From an uncultured Gammaproteobacteria bacterium (GTDB lineage: Bacteria; Pseudomonadota; Gammaproteobacteria; PS1; Pseudothioglobaceae): a stretch of DNA of 35,520 bases. The stretch covers positions 69,858-105,377 of the forward strand of contig CABXNH010000001.1 in assembly GCA_902513495.1 (NCBI GenBank), given 5' to 3'. Within the stretch, counting starts at the first letter, position 1. Each line of letters starts with the position of its first letter. Below the pieces are notes generated by a model. It ran no database searches and was not told where the DNA came from. It was given only the letters and a program-made list of their open reading frames with translations. A program made the translations under genes and the position numbers. Shown one piece after another: positions 25,682-33,283 of this stretch.

Positions 25682-26896
25682 TTAAAAAGGAATTAAATTA
25701 CTTTTTTTTGACTCTGTTAAATGTTTCGTAATTAATGATTTCACTGGAGGAAATCGATTAGCAAACTTCAAGACCAGTTGTCTAATTTTCTTCACCTTTG
25801 CATCATCATTTGTAAATAACGAAACAATACCATTGGTTCCAAAATACATCAGTTTTGATAAATAAATTTGTTTATTTTCGTACTCCCTTAGTAAATTATC
25901 AGAACCAATATCAGCGCCGCTATTAAGTGCTTTATTAATTGAATTAGACAGAATATCTTGACTTCTAAGACCTAGGTTGAATCCATGCGCGGTAACTGGA
26001 TGCATCCCCACCGCTGCGTCGCCAATAAGGGCAAACCGAGTTGCCCTTAATTTTTGAGAAAATACTCCAACTAATGGATAAGAATGCCTATCGCCAATTT
26101 GCTTAATAGCGCCTAATTTATTATTGAAGCCTTCACTAGCAAAGTCACAAAATTTTTCATTATCCATATTAAGTATTTCTTCGCTTTGATCTGTTGATAC
26201 AGTAAGAACAACTGATGATACATTTCCATTTAGAGGTAATAAGGCTAAAGTGTACCCATACTTAAAACATTCTAAGGCAGTTTGATTATGAGAGTTTTCA
26301 TGAGACACTCTTGTGACTATCATCACTTTGGAGAAGTCTTTCATCATTGAAGGAATGCCCATCTTTCTCCTAATCTCGGAAAAACGGCTATCTGCAGCTA
26401 CAATTAACTTGGACTTTATAACCATTCCATTAGATAGCACAATATTTGCATTACTCGGGTTAGTCTTAACATCTACGACTGATATGTCATATTGAATAGT
26501 TACATTTTCAATTTGAGATGCTTTTTTAAATAAAGCCAGCCTAATTAAATAATTTGGAACGAGGTATCCAAGCGCTTCGATTGATGATTTATTGGTATCA
26601 AAACTCAAAAGGGAATCTGACTCCCCATCAAAAACTTTTGCTTCTTTGAGAGGGCTTACCTCAGAATCCTCTATAAAATCCCAGACACCAATTTTTTTTA
26701 AAATCTTTAAAGAGTTATGAGTAAGTGCAATCTCCCTTCCATCAGGACTTGGCTTAGAAATTACCTTAAATGGAGATTTCTCAATAACAAGAACCTTAAG
26801 GTCATTATCAGCCATTGAGCAGGCAAAGCTCAAACCAGCAGGTCCAGCACCAACGACTACAATATCATAAACTTCATTTAGCATTTTCTCGCTCAT
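25682..26896 (-). CDS. ubiM: FAD-dependent ubiquinone hydroxylase (UbiH/COQ6 family, probably UbiM)
   Basis: Flavoprotein monooxygenase of ubiquinone ring hydroxylation. It has the FAD dinucleotide motif [28 protein letters not shown], the second motif [21 protein letters not shown], and [20 protein letters not shown] for the FAD ribityl chain. The last motif and GREIALTH fit the UbiM subfamily best (5-demethoxyubiquinol hydroxylase), by memory; other UbiH/UbiI/UbiF relatives are possible. I use the ATG at 26894-26896 (404 residues) rather than the TTG one codon before; an ATG at 26884 is another choice. Located ten bases upstream of pdxH, probably cotranscribed. Confidence 0.8.
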   Translation of the reverse strand: MSEKMLNEVYDIVVVGAGPAGLSFACSMADNDLKVLVIEKSPFKVISKPSPDGREIALTHNSLKILKKIGVWDFIEDSEVSPLKEAKVFDGESDSLLSFDTNKSSIEALGYLVPNYLIRLALFKKASQIENVTIQYDISVVDVKTNPSNANIVLSNGMVIKSKLIVAADSRFSEIRRKMGIPSMMKDFSKVMIVTRVSHENSHNQTALECFKYGYTLALLPLNGNVSSVVLTVSTDQSEEILNMDNEKFCDFASEGFNNKLGAIKQIGDRHSYPLVGVFSQKLRATRFALIGDAAVGMHPVTAHGFNLGLRSQDILSNSINKALNSGADIGSDNLLREYENKQIYLSKLMYFGTNGIVSLFTNDDAKVKKIRQLVLKFANRFPPVKSLITKHLTESKKSNLIPF

Positions 26897-26957
26897 CAAA
26901 CATTTAGATTATTTATAAAATTATCTCAAAAAACATACTACACTACATTGATATAAA

Positions 26958-27587
26958 TCAATTAGCTACTTTTGATTCTTCAATTTTCTTTAGCCAGTAA
27001 TCACTTTTCTCAAGATTTTTTTCTGTCCCAATACCATTTTTGTACATTTCAGAAACTTTGATTTGAGACTCTACATTTCCTTGCCTTGCAGCAAATATGA
27101 AGTTTTTATAGGCTTTCTCATTGCTTTGATCAACACCCTCTCCAAATTCATACATTATTCCTAAGTTATATTTGGCATCTAGGTAGCCTTGTTCAGAAGC
27201 TAAATTTAACCAATAAAAAGCTTTGTTTAGATCTTTTGCAACTCCGGCACCTAGATAATACAAAGCGCCTAAAGTATATTGTGCTTTAGGATCTGATTGA
27301 TCTGCAGCAGTTTTTATGTACTTATAACCTTTTGAATTATCTTGTTTAACACCAATTCCACCAATATGCATCACTCCAAGAGCAGTTAATGCATCCATAC
27401 TACCTGCTTTAGATGCTAGTTCAAAAGCTTTTAATGCCTTTCCATATTCCTTTTGCTCAACCAACTGCTTTCCTCTCTCATAAAGACTATCTTCAGCGAA
27501 AATAGAAGAATGACAAAAAAAAGAAAAAATTATTAAAAATATTAGCTTTAGGAAGATAAGGTTGTGAGATTTAGCGAAATTATTCAT
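26958..27587 (-). CDS. Secreted Sel1-like repeat (TPR) protein
   Basis: The 209-residue protein starts with a hydrophobic signal peptide (LIFLKLIFLIIFSFFCHSSIFA, residues about 10-31), with cleavage plausible after SIFA. The mature part consists of Sel1-type repeats of about 36 residues with the A-x-x-x-L-G-x-x-Y/M-x-x-G-x-G-V pattern (for example ALTALGVMHIGGIGVKQD, YTLGALYYLGAGVAKD, YNLGIMYEFGEGVDQS). Sel1 repeats form alpha-helical solenoids for protein contacts. The partner is unknown; it would act in the periplasm. It stands alone, with 60-base gaps on either side. Confidence 0.85.
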   Translation of the reverse strand: MNNFAKSHNLIFLKLIFLIIFSFFCHSSIFAEDSLYERGKQLVEQKEYGKALKAFELASKAGSMDALTALGVMHIGGIGVKQDNSKGYKYIKTAADQSDPKAQYTLGALYYLGAGVAKDLNKAFYWLNLASEQGYLDAKYNLGIMYEFGEGVDQSNEKAYKNFIFAARQGNVESQIKVSEMYKNGIGTEKNLEKSDYWLKKIEESKVAN

Positions 27588-27591
27588 TGGT

Positions 27592-27639
27592 ATGTAAAGT
27601 ATTCATGATGAAGAAATCTTTAAAAAGAATATTTTACAT
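27592..27639. repeat. 13-bp inverted repeat between the Sel1 and msr genes
   Basis: ATGTAAAGTATTC (27592-27604) is matched by GAATATTTTACAT (27627-27639), complementary at 12 of 13 positions around a 22-base spacer. It fills most of the 63-base gap between the msr fusion and the Sel1 gene. It could be a bipartite operator or an RNA stem; no T-tract follows on the minus strand, so it is not a normal terminator. Confidence 0.5.
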
Positions 27640-27650
27640 TTTTTTAGATC

Positions 27651-28910
27651 TTAAACACCATCACGTGGAATAAACTCTAACACAGTTGCATTAATGCAAT
27701 ATCTAGGAAGACCATTAGGTCCATCATTAAAAACATGTCCTAGGTGGATATTTGTACTTACTGATCGAATCTCAGTTCGCGTCATTCCATAACTATTATC
27801 AACTAATTCATAAACTTCATTATTTACTGGCTGTGTAAAAGAAAGCCAGCCTGATTTTGAATCAAAACGATATGCAGTATCAAAAAGAGGCCTGCCTGAA
27901 AGTTTATCTACAAAAATACCCTCAGGAGTATCTTTAAATATTTCATATTGCACGCAGAACCTCTTATCAGTTCCTTCATTAAATGCTACTTTGTGTGCCT
28001 CAGACCCTATACCTAACTTAAAATCACCAAGAGCCTTATAGAATTCCTCAGAACCCATAATTCCCTGATGAGACCATACTTCCCTGCCATCTTCAATAAA
28101 GATAATAGTTGGAGTTGCCCAAGTTGGAGTTTCAATATCAAAACCTTTTAGGGCTGATGCAGGGGTTGACCTGAGGGGAATTGTACCTTGATATTTTGAG
28201 GTTACCTTTCTTTCAAACTCTAAACAAAATAGGCAAGTTCCCTCTTCCTCTGGGCCAATAACAATTATTTCTTTACCTCCTAATGGCTCTATATCTTGAC
28301 CAAACTGCTCATTTGAAACTAGCTCGCTAAACTTCACGCCAGTAGAATGGTCAGGACAGTATCCGTTTGGGTTTCTTAAAAGGTAATCCTGGTGATAATT
28401 CTCAGCAGGCCAAAAACTCTCTAAAGCAGCCATTTCAGTAACTATCTCACCATAACCTTTAGCATTTAGTAATTTTTGGTAAGTTCTACCTGTTTCAATG
28501 GCGATATTTTTTTGATTTTCATTAATCCAGTAAATAGCAGATCTGTAGTTATTTCCAACATCATTGCCTTGTCTATTTAATTGAGTGGGGTCGTGAATTT
28601 CCCAAAAATTTTTAACTAAGTCCTCAGTAGAAACTTTACTAGTATCATAAACAACTTTAACAGTTTCTGTATGGTTAATTAAACCATCTTTATTTTTAGT
28701 CTTTTCCTCTTCAGAAAGTCCAATATTTTTGAGTACAGATAAAAATCCTTCACTTTGAATTCTTCTGTTTTTTAAGACATCTTCATAGGTTGGATCCTGA
28801 TAGCTACCTCCAGAATATCCAGAAACAACATCAACAACACCTTCAATAGCTTCAAAGTTTTTTTCAACCCCCCAAAAACAACCTGCTGCAAAGAAAATTT
28901 CTAAAATCAC
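27651..28910 (-). CDS. msrAB: Methionine sulfoxide reductase fusion: MsrA - thioredoxin-like - MsrB
   Basis: Repairs oxidised methionine, both S and R sulfoxides. Residues 1-190: MsrA with the nucleophile C11 in AGCFWG and a ~30-residue insertion (about 48-78) before NHTETVKV. Residues 213-300: a thioredoxin-like domain with a CLFC pair (C226, C229) and a cis-Pro strand ATPTIIF. Residues 315-419: MsrB with GWLSFTQP, HLGHVFNDGP and catalytic C405 in RYCINA, plus C319 in RFCVQY; its two zinc CxxC pairs are missing. The start is a GTG at 28908-28910; the frame stays open 16 codons upstream with a hydrophobic stretch but no ATG/GTG/TTG, so an exported form from a rare start is conceivable. No signal peptide is visible from the GTG. 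Confidence 0.9.
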   Translation of the reverse strand: MILEIFFAAGCFWGVEKNFEAIEGVVDVVSGYSGGSYQDPTYEDVLKNRRIQSEGFLSVLKNIGLSEEEKTKNKDGLINHTETVKVVYDTSKVSTEDLVKNFWEIHDPTQLNRQGNDVGNNYRSAIYWINENQKNIAIETGRTYQKLLNAKGYGEIVTEMAALESFWPAENYHQDYLLRNPNGYCPDHSTGVKFSELVSNEQFGQDIEPLGGKEIIVIGPEEEGTCLFCLEFERKVTSKYQGTIPLRSTPASALKGFDIETPTWATPTIIFIEDGREVWSHQGIMGSEEFYKALGDFKLGIGSEAHKVAFNEGTDKRFCVQYEIFKDTPEGIFVDKLSGRPLFDTAYRFDSKSGWLSFTQPVNNEVYELVDNSYGMTRTEIRSVSTNIHLGHVFNDGPNGLPRYCINATVLEFIPRDGV

Positions 28911-29087
28911 AATTAATCCAATATTTAAAAAAGAAAATTGTACACCGTACTTATGAATTTTTTATGTTGAATCGATGAAGAATAAGCAAAAAACAAACAA
29001 AATTCAAGTAAAGTCCTTTGGATCAATTTGAAATTAAATTATGACAAGATCAACTCGATTTTTGTAGATATAATTTTATCTTAAAGT
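28911..29087. other. AT-rich gap between the msr fusion and the lipoprotein gene
   Basis: These 177 bases contain no gene I can support. The first ~50 bases on the minus strand stay in frame with msrAB (see that entry). No convincing promoter pair or terminator hairpin was found. Confidence 0.5.
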
Positions 29088-29807
29088 CTATTTAGCTACT
29101 TTAAGATAGCCCATAAGGTAAGCTTTTGATACTTTAACTTTATTAGATTTCCTTTTAGTATTAAAACGTATTGTAAATCCTTTTTTAACAAAGTCTTCTA
29201 TAAAGTTTTCATTAAAGTTAAGCTCCATTTCCTCTATGAAATTACAACCAGCAGTTGAACAATTTGAAGTTCTAGATGAAATTACAACAAGTTCTTGAGC
29301 AATAGAAGTAGCGCCATCACAACGCATCCACTCATCACATAAATTTGCTGAAAGATAAGTTCTTTTATTGGGTGAATTATGCTCAATGCTCACATTAAGC
29401 TTGTGCTGCAAAACACCATTTTCATTTCTATAACTAGTCAAGAAAGATGTTTGTATCTCAACATCTTCTTCCAGAACGCCTTTTTTAACTTTTTCAATTA
29501 CTTTAGGACCAATAAAATTTGAACCGTTATCAGAAACTATTATCAGTTCTGAGTACTTAGCTGACTCAACTAGTTCTAACTCTTCCTGAATTTTTTCATC
29601 TCGAGCGTTTGTTAATTGCAAAGTAACAACTGAAATCATATGATTACTCTTAAGTTTTTTTGCCTCAATAAGATTTTGCTCATGAGATAGGCCCATAGCA
29701 AGGATTCGCTGAGTTTCTTCTTCTGAAGTTGAAACAGCTTCTACTTCAATGGAAGAACAGCCAAAAATAGTGAGAGAGATTAGTAATACTAGGAAATTAT
29801 TTTTCAT
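29088..29807 (-). CDS. Predicted outer-membrane or periplasmic lipoprotein of unknown function
   Basis: The 239-residue protein starts MKNNFLVLLISLTIFGCSS: a short signal peptide followed by a lipobox IFGC, so Cys17 would be lipidated. The following residues are Ser and Ile, with no Asp at +2, which favours sorting to the outer membrane. The mature part has an N-terminal charged helix and then predicted beta-rich segments with two Cys pairs (around LCDEWMRCDG and NCSTAGCNF) that could form disulfides. I recognise no family. It stands alone on the minus strand downstream of tRNA-Val. Confidence 0.75.
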   Translation of the reverse strand: MKNNFLVLLISLTIFGCSSIEVEAVSTSEEETQRILAMGLSHEQNLIEAKKLKSNHMISVVTLQLTNARDEKIQEELELVESAKYSELIIVSDNGSNFIGPKVIEKVKKGVLEEDVEIQTSFLTSYRNENGVLQHKLNVSIEHNSPNKRTYLSANLCDEWMRCDGATSIAQELVVISSRTSNCSTAGCNFIEEMELNFNENFIEDFVKKGFTIRFNTKRKSNKVKVSKAYLMGYLKVAK

Positions 29808-29917
29808 GGTGTTTTCTTGAAAGATACGTAATGAATTATAACTGATAAAACTGCTAATAAGTATTTCTCTATAAATATGTGTTGAGAAGATCTTAAGGTT
29901 TTATTTATGAAAAAAAG

Positions 29918-29994
29918 TGGTAGTCGCGGGCAGATTCGAACTGCCGACTTCCACCATGTCAAGGTGACACTCTAACCAACTGAGTTACGCGACT
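29918..29994 (-). tRNA. tRNA-Val (anticodon GAC)
   Basis: Full cloverleaf: the acceptor stem AGTCGCG pairs with CGCGACT, D-arm ACTC/GAGT with AGTTGGTTA loop, anticodon stem TCACC/GGTGG with loop TTGACAT (anticodon GAC, reading GUC/GUU), T-arm GGCAG/CTGCC with loop TTCGAAT. Discriminator A and a genomically encoded CCA (plus-strand TGG at 29918-29920). It lies 12 bases downstream of the pyrF stop. Confidence 0.97.
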
Positions 29995-30005
29995 AAAAAA
30001 AAGAA

Positions 30006-30011
30006 ATTATA
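30006..30011 (-). promoter_or_regulatory. Candidate -10 element of tRNA-Val, overlapping the pyrF stop codon
   Basis: The last pyrF codon and stop (GTA TAA) plus the next base give TATAAT on the minus strand, 11 bases before the tRNA 5' end. This would start transcription just ahead of the tRNA. The -35 region, inside pyrF, is poor. Cotranscription with pyrF and processing is the alternative. Confidence 0.45.
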
Positions 30012-30711
30012 CTGATTCAAATGTTTTTTTGATAATCTTTTGGATATTGTTTGCTGCCTTATATCGATTATCAGCATTTTTGATTGGTCGACCTACAACT
30101 ATATAGTCAGAACCGCTAATAAATGCCGTAGCTACATCTACAACACGCTTTTGATCATCGTTGTTTGCAACAGGTCTGATACCAGGAGTTACACAAATTA
30201 ATTTATTATCTACATACTCTCTAATGAATGGAACTTCCAGACCTGATGAGACTATTCCATCACAGCCTGCCTCAAATGCTCTTTTAGCTCTAGAGATTAC
30301 AAGATCCTGAACATCACACGCAAAGCCTAAGTCATCAAGATCACCTCTATCCAGACTTGTAAGAGCTGTAACAGCAAGTACTTTCAAATTATTTTTATTT
30401 TTAGATGCTTTTTCCATTAAAGCTTGATTACCATGAATTGTCGCAAAGGTTGCGCCATAATCACTTAGTCTTGCTATTGTTCTTCCAACAGTTTCAGGTA
30501 CATCAAAAAACTTTAAATCAACAAAAACTTTTTTATCTTTTTTTATTAACCAATCTAATAACTTGAAATACTGCCCTGTCATTAGCATTTCCATACCAAT
30601 TTTATAAAAATTGACACTATCGTCAAGCTCAGAGACAATATCTTTAGCTTTAGAGACTTCTGGGACATCTAGAGCAAAAATTAATCGATCTTCAAGCTTA
30701 ATATCTTTCAT
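30007..30711 (-). CDS. pyrF: Orotidine 5'-phosphate decarboxylase
   Basis: Last step of UMP synthesis. The 234-residue TIM-barrel protein has LIFALDVPEVSKAKDIV (strand 1 with the Asp contact), the catalytic VDLKFFDVPETVGRT with the Asp-x-Lys-x-x-Asp network, GCDGIVSSGLEV, CVTPGIRP and DYIVVGRPI for phosphate binding. Size and motifs match the bacterial short family. It is 51 bases downstream of the SGNH hydrolase gene, with tRNA-Val right after its stop. Confidence 0.96.
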   Translation of the reverse strand: MKDIKLEDRLIFALDVPEVSKAKDIVSELDDSVNFYKIGMEMLMTGQYFKLLDWLIKKDKKVFVDLKFFDVPETVGRTIARLSDYGATFATIHGNQALMEKASKNKNNLKVLAVTALTSLDRGDLDDLGFACDVQDLVISRAKRAFEAGCDGIVSSGLEVPFIREYVDNKLICVTPGIRPVANNDDQKRVVDVATAFISGSDYIVVGRPIKNADNRYKAANNIQKIIKKTFESV

Positions 30712-30762
30712 TGAAATAAGAGTTAAATGGAGATAACTTATTATACATTGAATACATCAAAA

Positions 30763-31611
30763 TTATTTCCTTGACACTGCATTTTTAACTAGTTCAAAAA
30801 CAATATTTGCTGCACGTTCTCCAAAATGAATCTGGTCAAACAATAGCCACTGTCCCTTTGATTTTGCAATCTTATCCCAAGGCTGTTTAAAAATATAATG
30901 GTGCATTATACCCCCATAGATTCTCCTAATTAATGGAATCGAATTTGGATTGTAGTCATTGATAAACGGAAATTCTCTCAAAGCCAAATCACTCCATAAA
31001 TGCTCAGAAACTGGCAACAAAGATACATCTTTTTCTTGCGTTATTTGCTTTAAAAAGTCATTAAATTGATTTACGTGTTGGTTAATTTGTGAGTCTTTAT
31101 TTTCACCAATTGGTGGTAGAGTGCATAAAAAAACCTTTTTGACGCCAATGAGTTTATTTAGTAATTCAGATAATAATTTTTGGTAACTCTGAAATGAAGG
31201 GATATCTGGAAGGTTATTGTTACGTTTATAGCGCTTGCCAGATTTCGAGTTAAAAGAAGCCATGGCATCGTTACTTCCAATCATCAAAATTACGATATCT
31301 GGGTTACATTTTAATATTGGCTTAAGTCTTTGGTGAACCTGCCATACCACATCACCATTGATCCCCTCATTTAAAAAGACATCAGAAGGAAACTCATTTC
31401 TTAATTGATCAACCCAATTCACTCCTATGTTCCCATGTGTTAACGAATCACCAATACAGGCAATAACTCTCTGATTATTTTCTGAATTAATCTTTAAATA
31501 ATCAACAGCTCTGCCTTTAGGTGGCAAGGAAATAATTCGAGAAATATAAAAAAAAGCTGCTGCAAAGGTTATTGCAACAGCTAGTATGACTGATATGACA
31601 ACAAAAGCCAT
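30763..31611 (-). CDS. Membrane-anchored SGNH/GDSL hydrolase
   Basis: The 282-residue protein has one N-terminal hydrophobic segment (AFVVISVILAVAITFAAAFF, residues 2-21) that should anchor it in the inner membrane with the rest outside. Block I is IGDSLTHGNIG with the nucleophile Ser, the block II Gly is in NEGINGDVVW, block III is MIGSNDA, and block V is FDQIHFGE with the Asp-x-x-His pair. All four catalytic residues are therefore present. Substrate (an ester or acetyl group on lipid or glycan) is unknown. It lies between pyrF and the glycine-zipper gene. Confidence 0.88.
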   Translation of the reverse strand: MAFVVISVILAVAITFAAAFFYISRIISLPPKGRAVDYLKINSENNQRVIACIGDSLTHGNIGVNWVDQLRNEFPSDVFLNEGINGDVVWQVHQRLKPILKCNPDIVILMIGSNDAMASFNSKSGKRYKRNNNLPDIPSFQSYQKLLSELLNKLIGVKKVFLCTLPPIGENKDSQINQHVNQFNDFLKQITQEKDVSLLPVSEHLWSDLALREFPFINDYNPNSIPLIRRIYGGIMHHYIFKQPWDKIAKSKGQWLLFDQIHFGERAANIVFELVKNAVSRK

Positions 31612-31637
31612 ATAGATAGAAACAGTTTCTTTAGATG

Positions 31638-32153
31638 TTAATCAAGTCCATCCACAGTAACTTCAACCTTGATAACATCATCGTAAGGCCTTCTTTTGCT
31701 AGAGTATGAAACTTCAGTACCGTTGTAATCAACAGTCACTTTGTAATGGCTTAATCTTTTTTCAATTTTCTGTCTGACTTTATTTTCACATACTTCTTGA
31801 CTAATTACGGTTTGTTTGCCGTTTGCTGCTGCTTTTTCAGCATCATTTGCAATGGATGCACCCATCAGAATACCGGCTAGAGTCATTACATCTTTACCAT
31901 CACCTTTACCGAGTTTATTTCCTATCGCACCGCCAATGACACCACCAATGATTTCGTTAGTAGCACTTCCATCGCCATTGTTTTGAACCGTCTCTTTTAT
32001 ATAACATTCCTGATAAGGCTCTTCAACTCTGACCTGTTTATAAACTTTGTCTACAGAGACAACTGTTGCTGAATCTATAAATGATCCCGCAAAAGACATC
32101 TGGGTAACTGATAAAAAGAAAGCAAATAATGAACTTTTAATAATAATTTTCAT
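31638..32153 (-). CDS. Glycine-zipper (2TM) surface protein with signal peptide
   Basis: The 171-residue protein has a signal peptide (IIIKSSLFAFFLSVTQMSFA, residues 3-22, cleavage after SFA). It then has a tyrosine/charge-rich segment, followed by a glycine zipper, IIGGVIGGAIGNKLGKGDGK (about residues 68-87), with LAGILMGASIAND after it: the two-helix Rick_17kDa_Anti-like fold of outer-membrane-associated proteins. Two Cys flank it (CYIK and CENK). The C-terminus is basic then beta-rich. The role is unknown; relatives are stress-induced envelope proteins. A strong AGGAG ribosome site precedes the ATG. The 175-base gap upstream to tRNA-Arg is AT-rich and holds the tRNA promoter. Confidence 0.82.
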   Translation of the reverse strand: MKIIIKSSLFAFFLSVTQMSFAGSFIDSATVVSVDKVYKQVRVEEPYQECYIKETVQNNGDGSATNEIIGGVIGGAIGNKLGKGDGKDVMTLAGILMGASIANDAEKAAANGKQTVISQEVCENKVRQKIEKRLSHYKVTVDYNGTEVSYSSKRRPYDDVIKVEVTVDGLD

Positions 32154-32290
32154 AATAAACTCCTATAATTTACTTAAAACTTAATTCTACAGAATAAAGT
32201 TATATCAATTGTGTTTAATATGTGAAGATTAGATTAATATCAAAATAATCTTATAAAAAACTATACAGTCATTATAAATTAAATTATTAC

Positions 32291-32319
32291 TTGAAATAGT
32301 AAAGATAAATGGCAATAAT
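32291..32319 (+). promoter_or_regulatory. Promoter of tRNA-Arg
   Basis: TTGAAA (32291-32296) and AATAAT (32314-32319) are separated by exactly 17 bases, each one mismatch from the sigma-70 consensus. Transcription would begin around 32326, three bases ahead of the mature tRNA. Confidence 0.6.
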
Positions 32320-32328
32320 ATGTACCTT

Positions 32329-32405
32329 GCCTTGGTAGCTCAGCTGGATAGAGCACTCGCCTCCTAAGCGAGGGGTCGTAGGTTCAAATCCTGCCCAGGG
32401 CGCCA
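32329..32405 (+). tRNA. tRNA-Arg (anticodon CCU)
   Basis: Cloverleaf: the acceptor stem GCCTTGG pairs with CCAGGGC (one G-T), D-arm GCTC/GAGC with AGCTGGATA loop, anticodon stem CTCGC/GCGAG with loop CTCCTAA (anticodon CCT, reading AGG), T-arm GTAGG/CCTGC with loop TTCAAAT, discriminator G and encoded CCA (32403-32405). The only gene on the plus strand in this part of the window; the sulfotransferase-like gene converges on it nine bases later. Confidence 0.97.
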
Positions 32406-32412
32406 AAATAAT
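32381..32412 (+). repeat. tRNA-Arg 3' end, copy 1 of an imperfect direct repeat
   Basis: The 32 bases from the T-arm through CCA and seven bases beyond (ending GCGCCAAAATAAT) recur imperfectly at 33469-33500. 24 of 32 positions match, including the 3' block CGCCAAAATAAT and the block CTGCCCA. This layout resembles attL/attR of an element inserted at a tRNA. Confidence 0.55.
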
Positions 32413-32413
32413 T

Positions 32414-33283
32414 TTAACCAAATCGCTCTTTAAATTTAATTTGAATTTCTTGAATTAAGGCTTTATTCCTTTTTAAGCGGTAGGACACTAATGAATCAAC
32501 AAGATTTTTGTTATTTTCATGAAATTCTTTATTTGCCTTCATGCCTAAAAAGTTCGCTAAATAACGAAATTCAATTTTTTCATTGGAGTGTCTTTTTCTC
32601 ATTTTTCCAATGCTTTTAGCCTCTTGTCTTAATTTTTCCAAAGATTTATCATTAACTAAATAACTAAAAATCCTTTTTCCTACAAAGTCATCAATAAATT
32701 GATCAAAATTTATAATTGTTAAATTTGGATTGACATTTTTTTTAAAAAATTTAGAAAATTTAGAAATATCAAAAACAAACTTGTAATTGTATTCAGCAGA
32801 GCTTGCACTAAAAAAACCATACTCCAAAATAGAGTTTGCTATTAAACCAAGATCTAAAACCATTTTATATGCAGATTTTTCAGAATAAATAGAAAGCAAA
32901 TAATCTATTTGGCTTCGTTGAATTACAACCCATTCAATATCAGAATATCCTGCAGACTTCGCGAGAATCTCAAATTCATTTGCGAGATGAATATCAACAA
33001 GAAAGTTTTCAAAATCTTCTCCACTAATCAGCGAAACCTTGCAGTGTTTTTTTGAAGTTTGTTCATAGATTGCTTGTAAAAAAACATTTAAACTTTTTAA
33101 GTCTCTCTTCTGAGACATTCTTGCAACAGAACTATGTTGATAATAATCTTGGGGTTTAGGAAATTCAAAATATTCAGGATATAGTATCTTATTATTTATC
33201 AGAATCTCTTGGCTATTTGAACATAACTGCTGGAATGATGTCGAAGCAGTTTTATGTGTACCAACATGAATAATTAATTTAAT
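32414..33283 (-). CDS. Sulfotransferase-like protein with apparent AUU start codon
   Basis: An ATG at 33118 would give only 234 residues and cut off the best-conserved part. The frame continues 55 codons upstream, and that extension encodes KLIIHVGTHKTASTSFQQL (residues 2-20), the P-loop-like PAPS 5'-phosphate site of the sulfotransferase superfamily, followed later by the VVIQRSQIDYLLSIYSE segment (the 3'-phosphate Arg and Ser region). No ATG, GTG or TTG precedes the motif before the TAG at 33287-33289. The only reasonable start is ATT at 33281-33283, six bases after an AGAGGT ribosome site, giving 289 residues. Substrate unknown. Bracketed by the tRNA-Arg gene and a degenerate copy of its 3' end, so possibly acquired. 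Confidence 0.75.
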   Translation of the reverse strand: MKLIIHVGTHKTASTSFQQLCSNSQEILINNKILYPEYFEFPKPQDYYQHSSVARMSQKRDLKSLNVFLQAIYEQTSKKHCKVSLISGEDFENFLVDIHLANEFEILAKSAGYSDIEWVVIQRSQIDYLLSIYSEKSAYKMVLDLGLIANSILEYGFFSASSAEYNYKFVFDISKFSKFFKKNVNPNLTIINFDQFIDDFVGKRIFSYLVNDKSLEKLRQEAKSIGKMRKRHSNEKIEFRYLANFLGMKANKEFHENNKNLVDSLVSYRLKRNKALIQEIQIKFKERFG

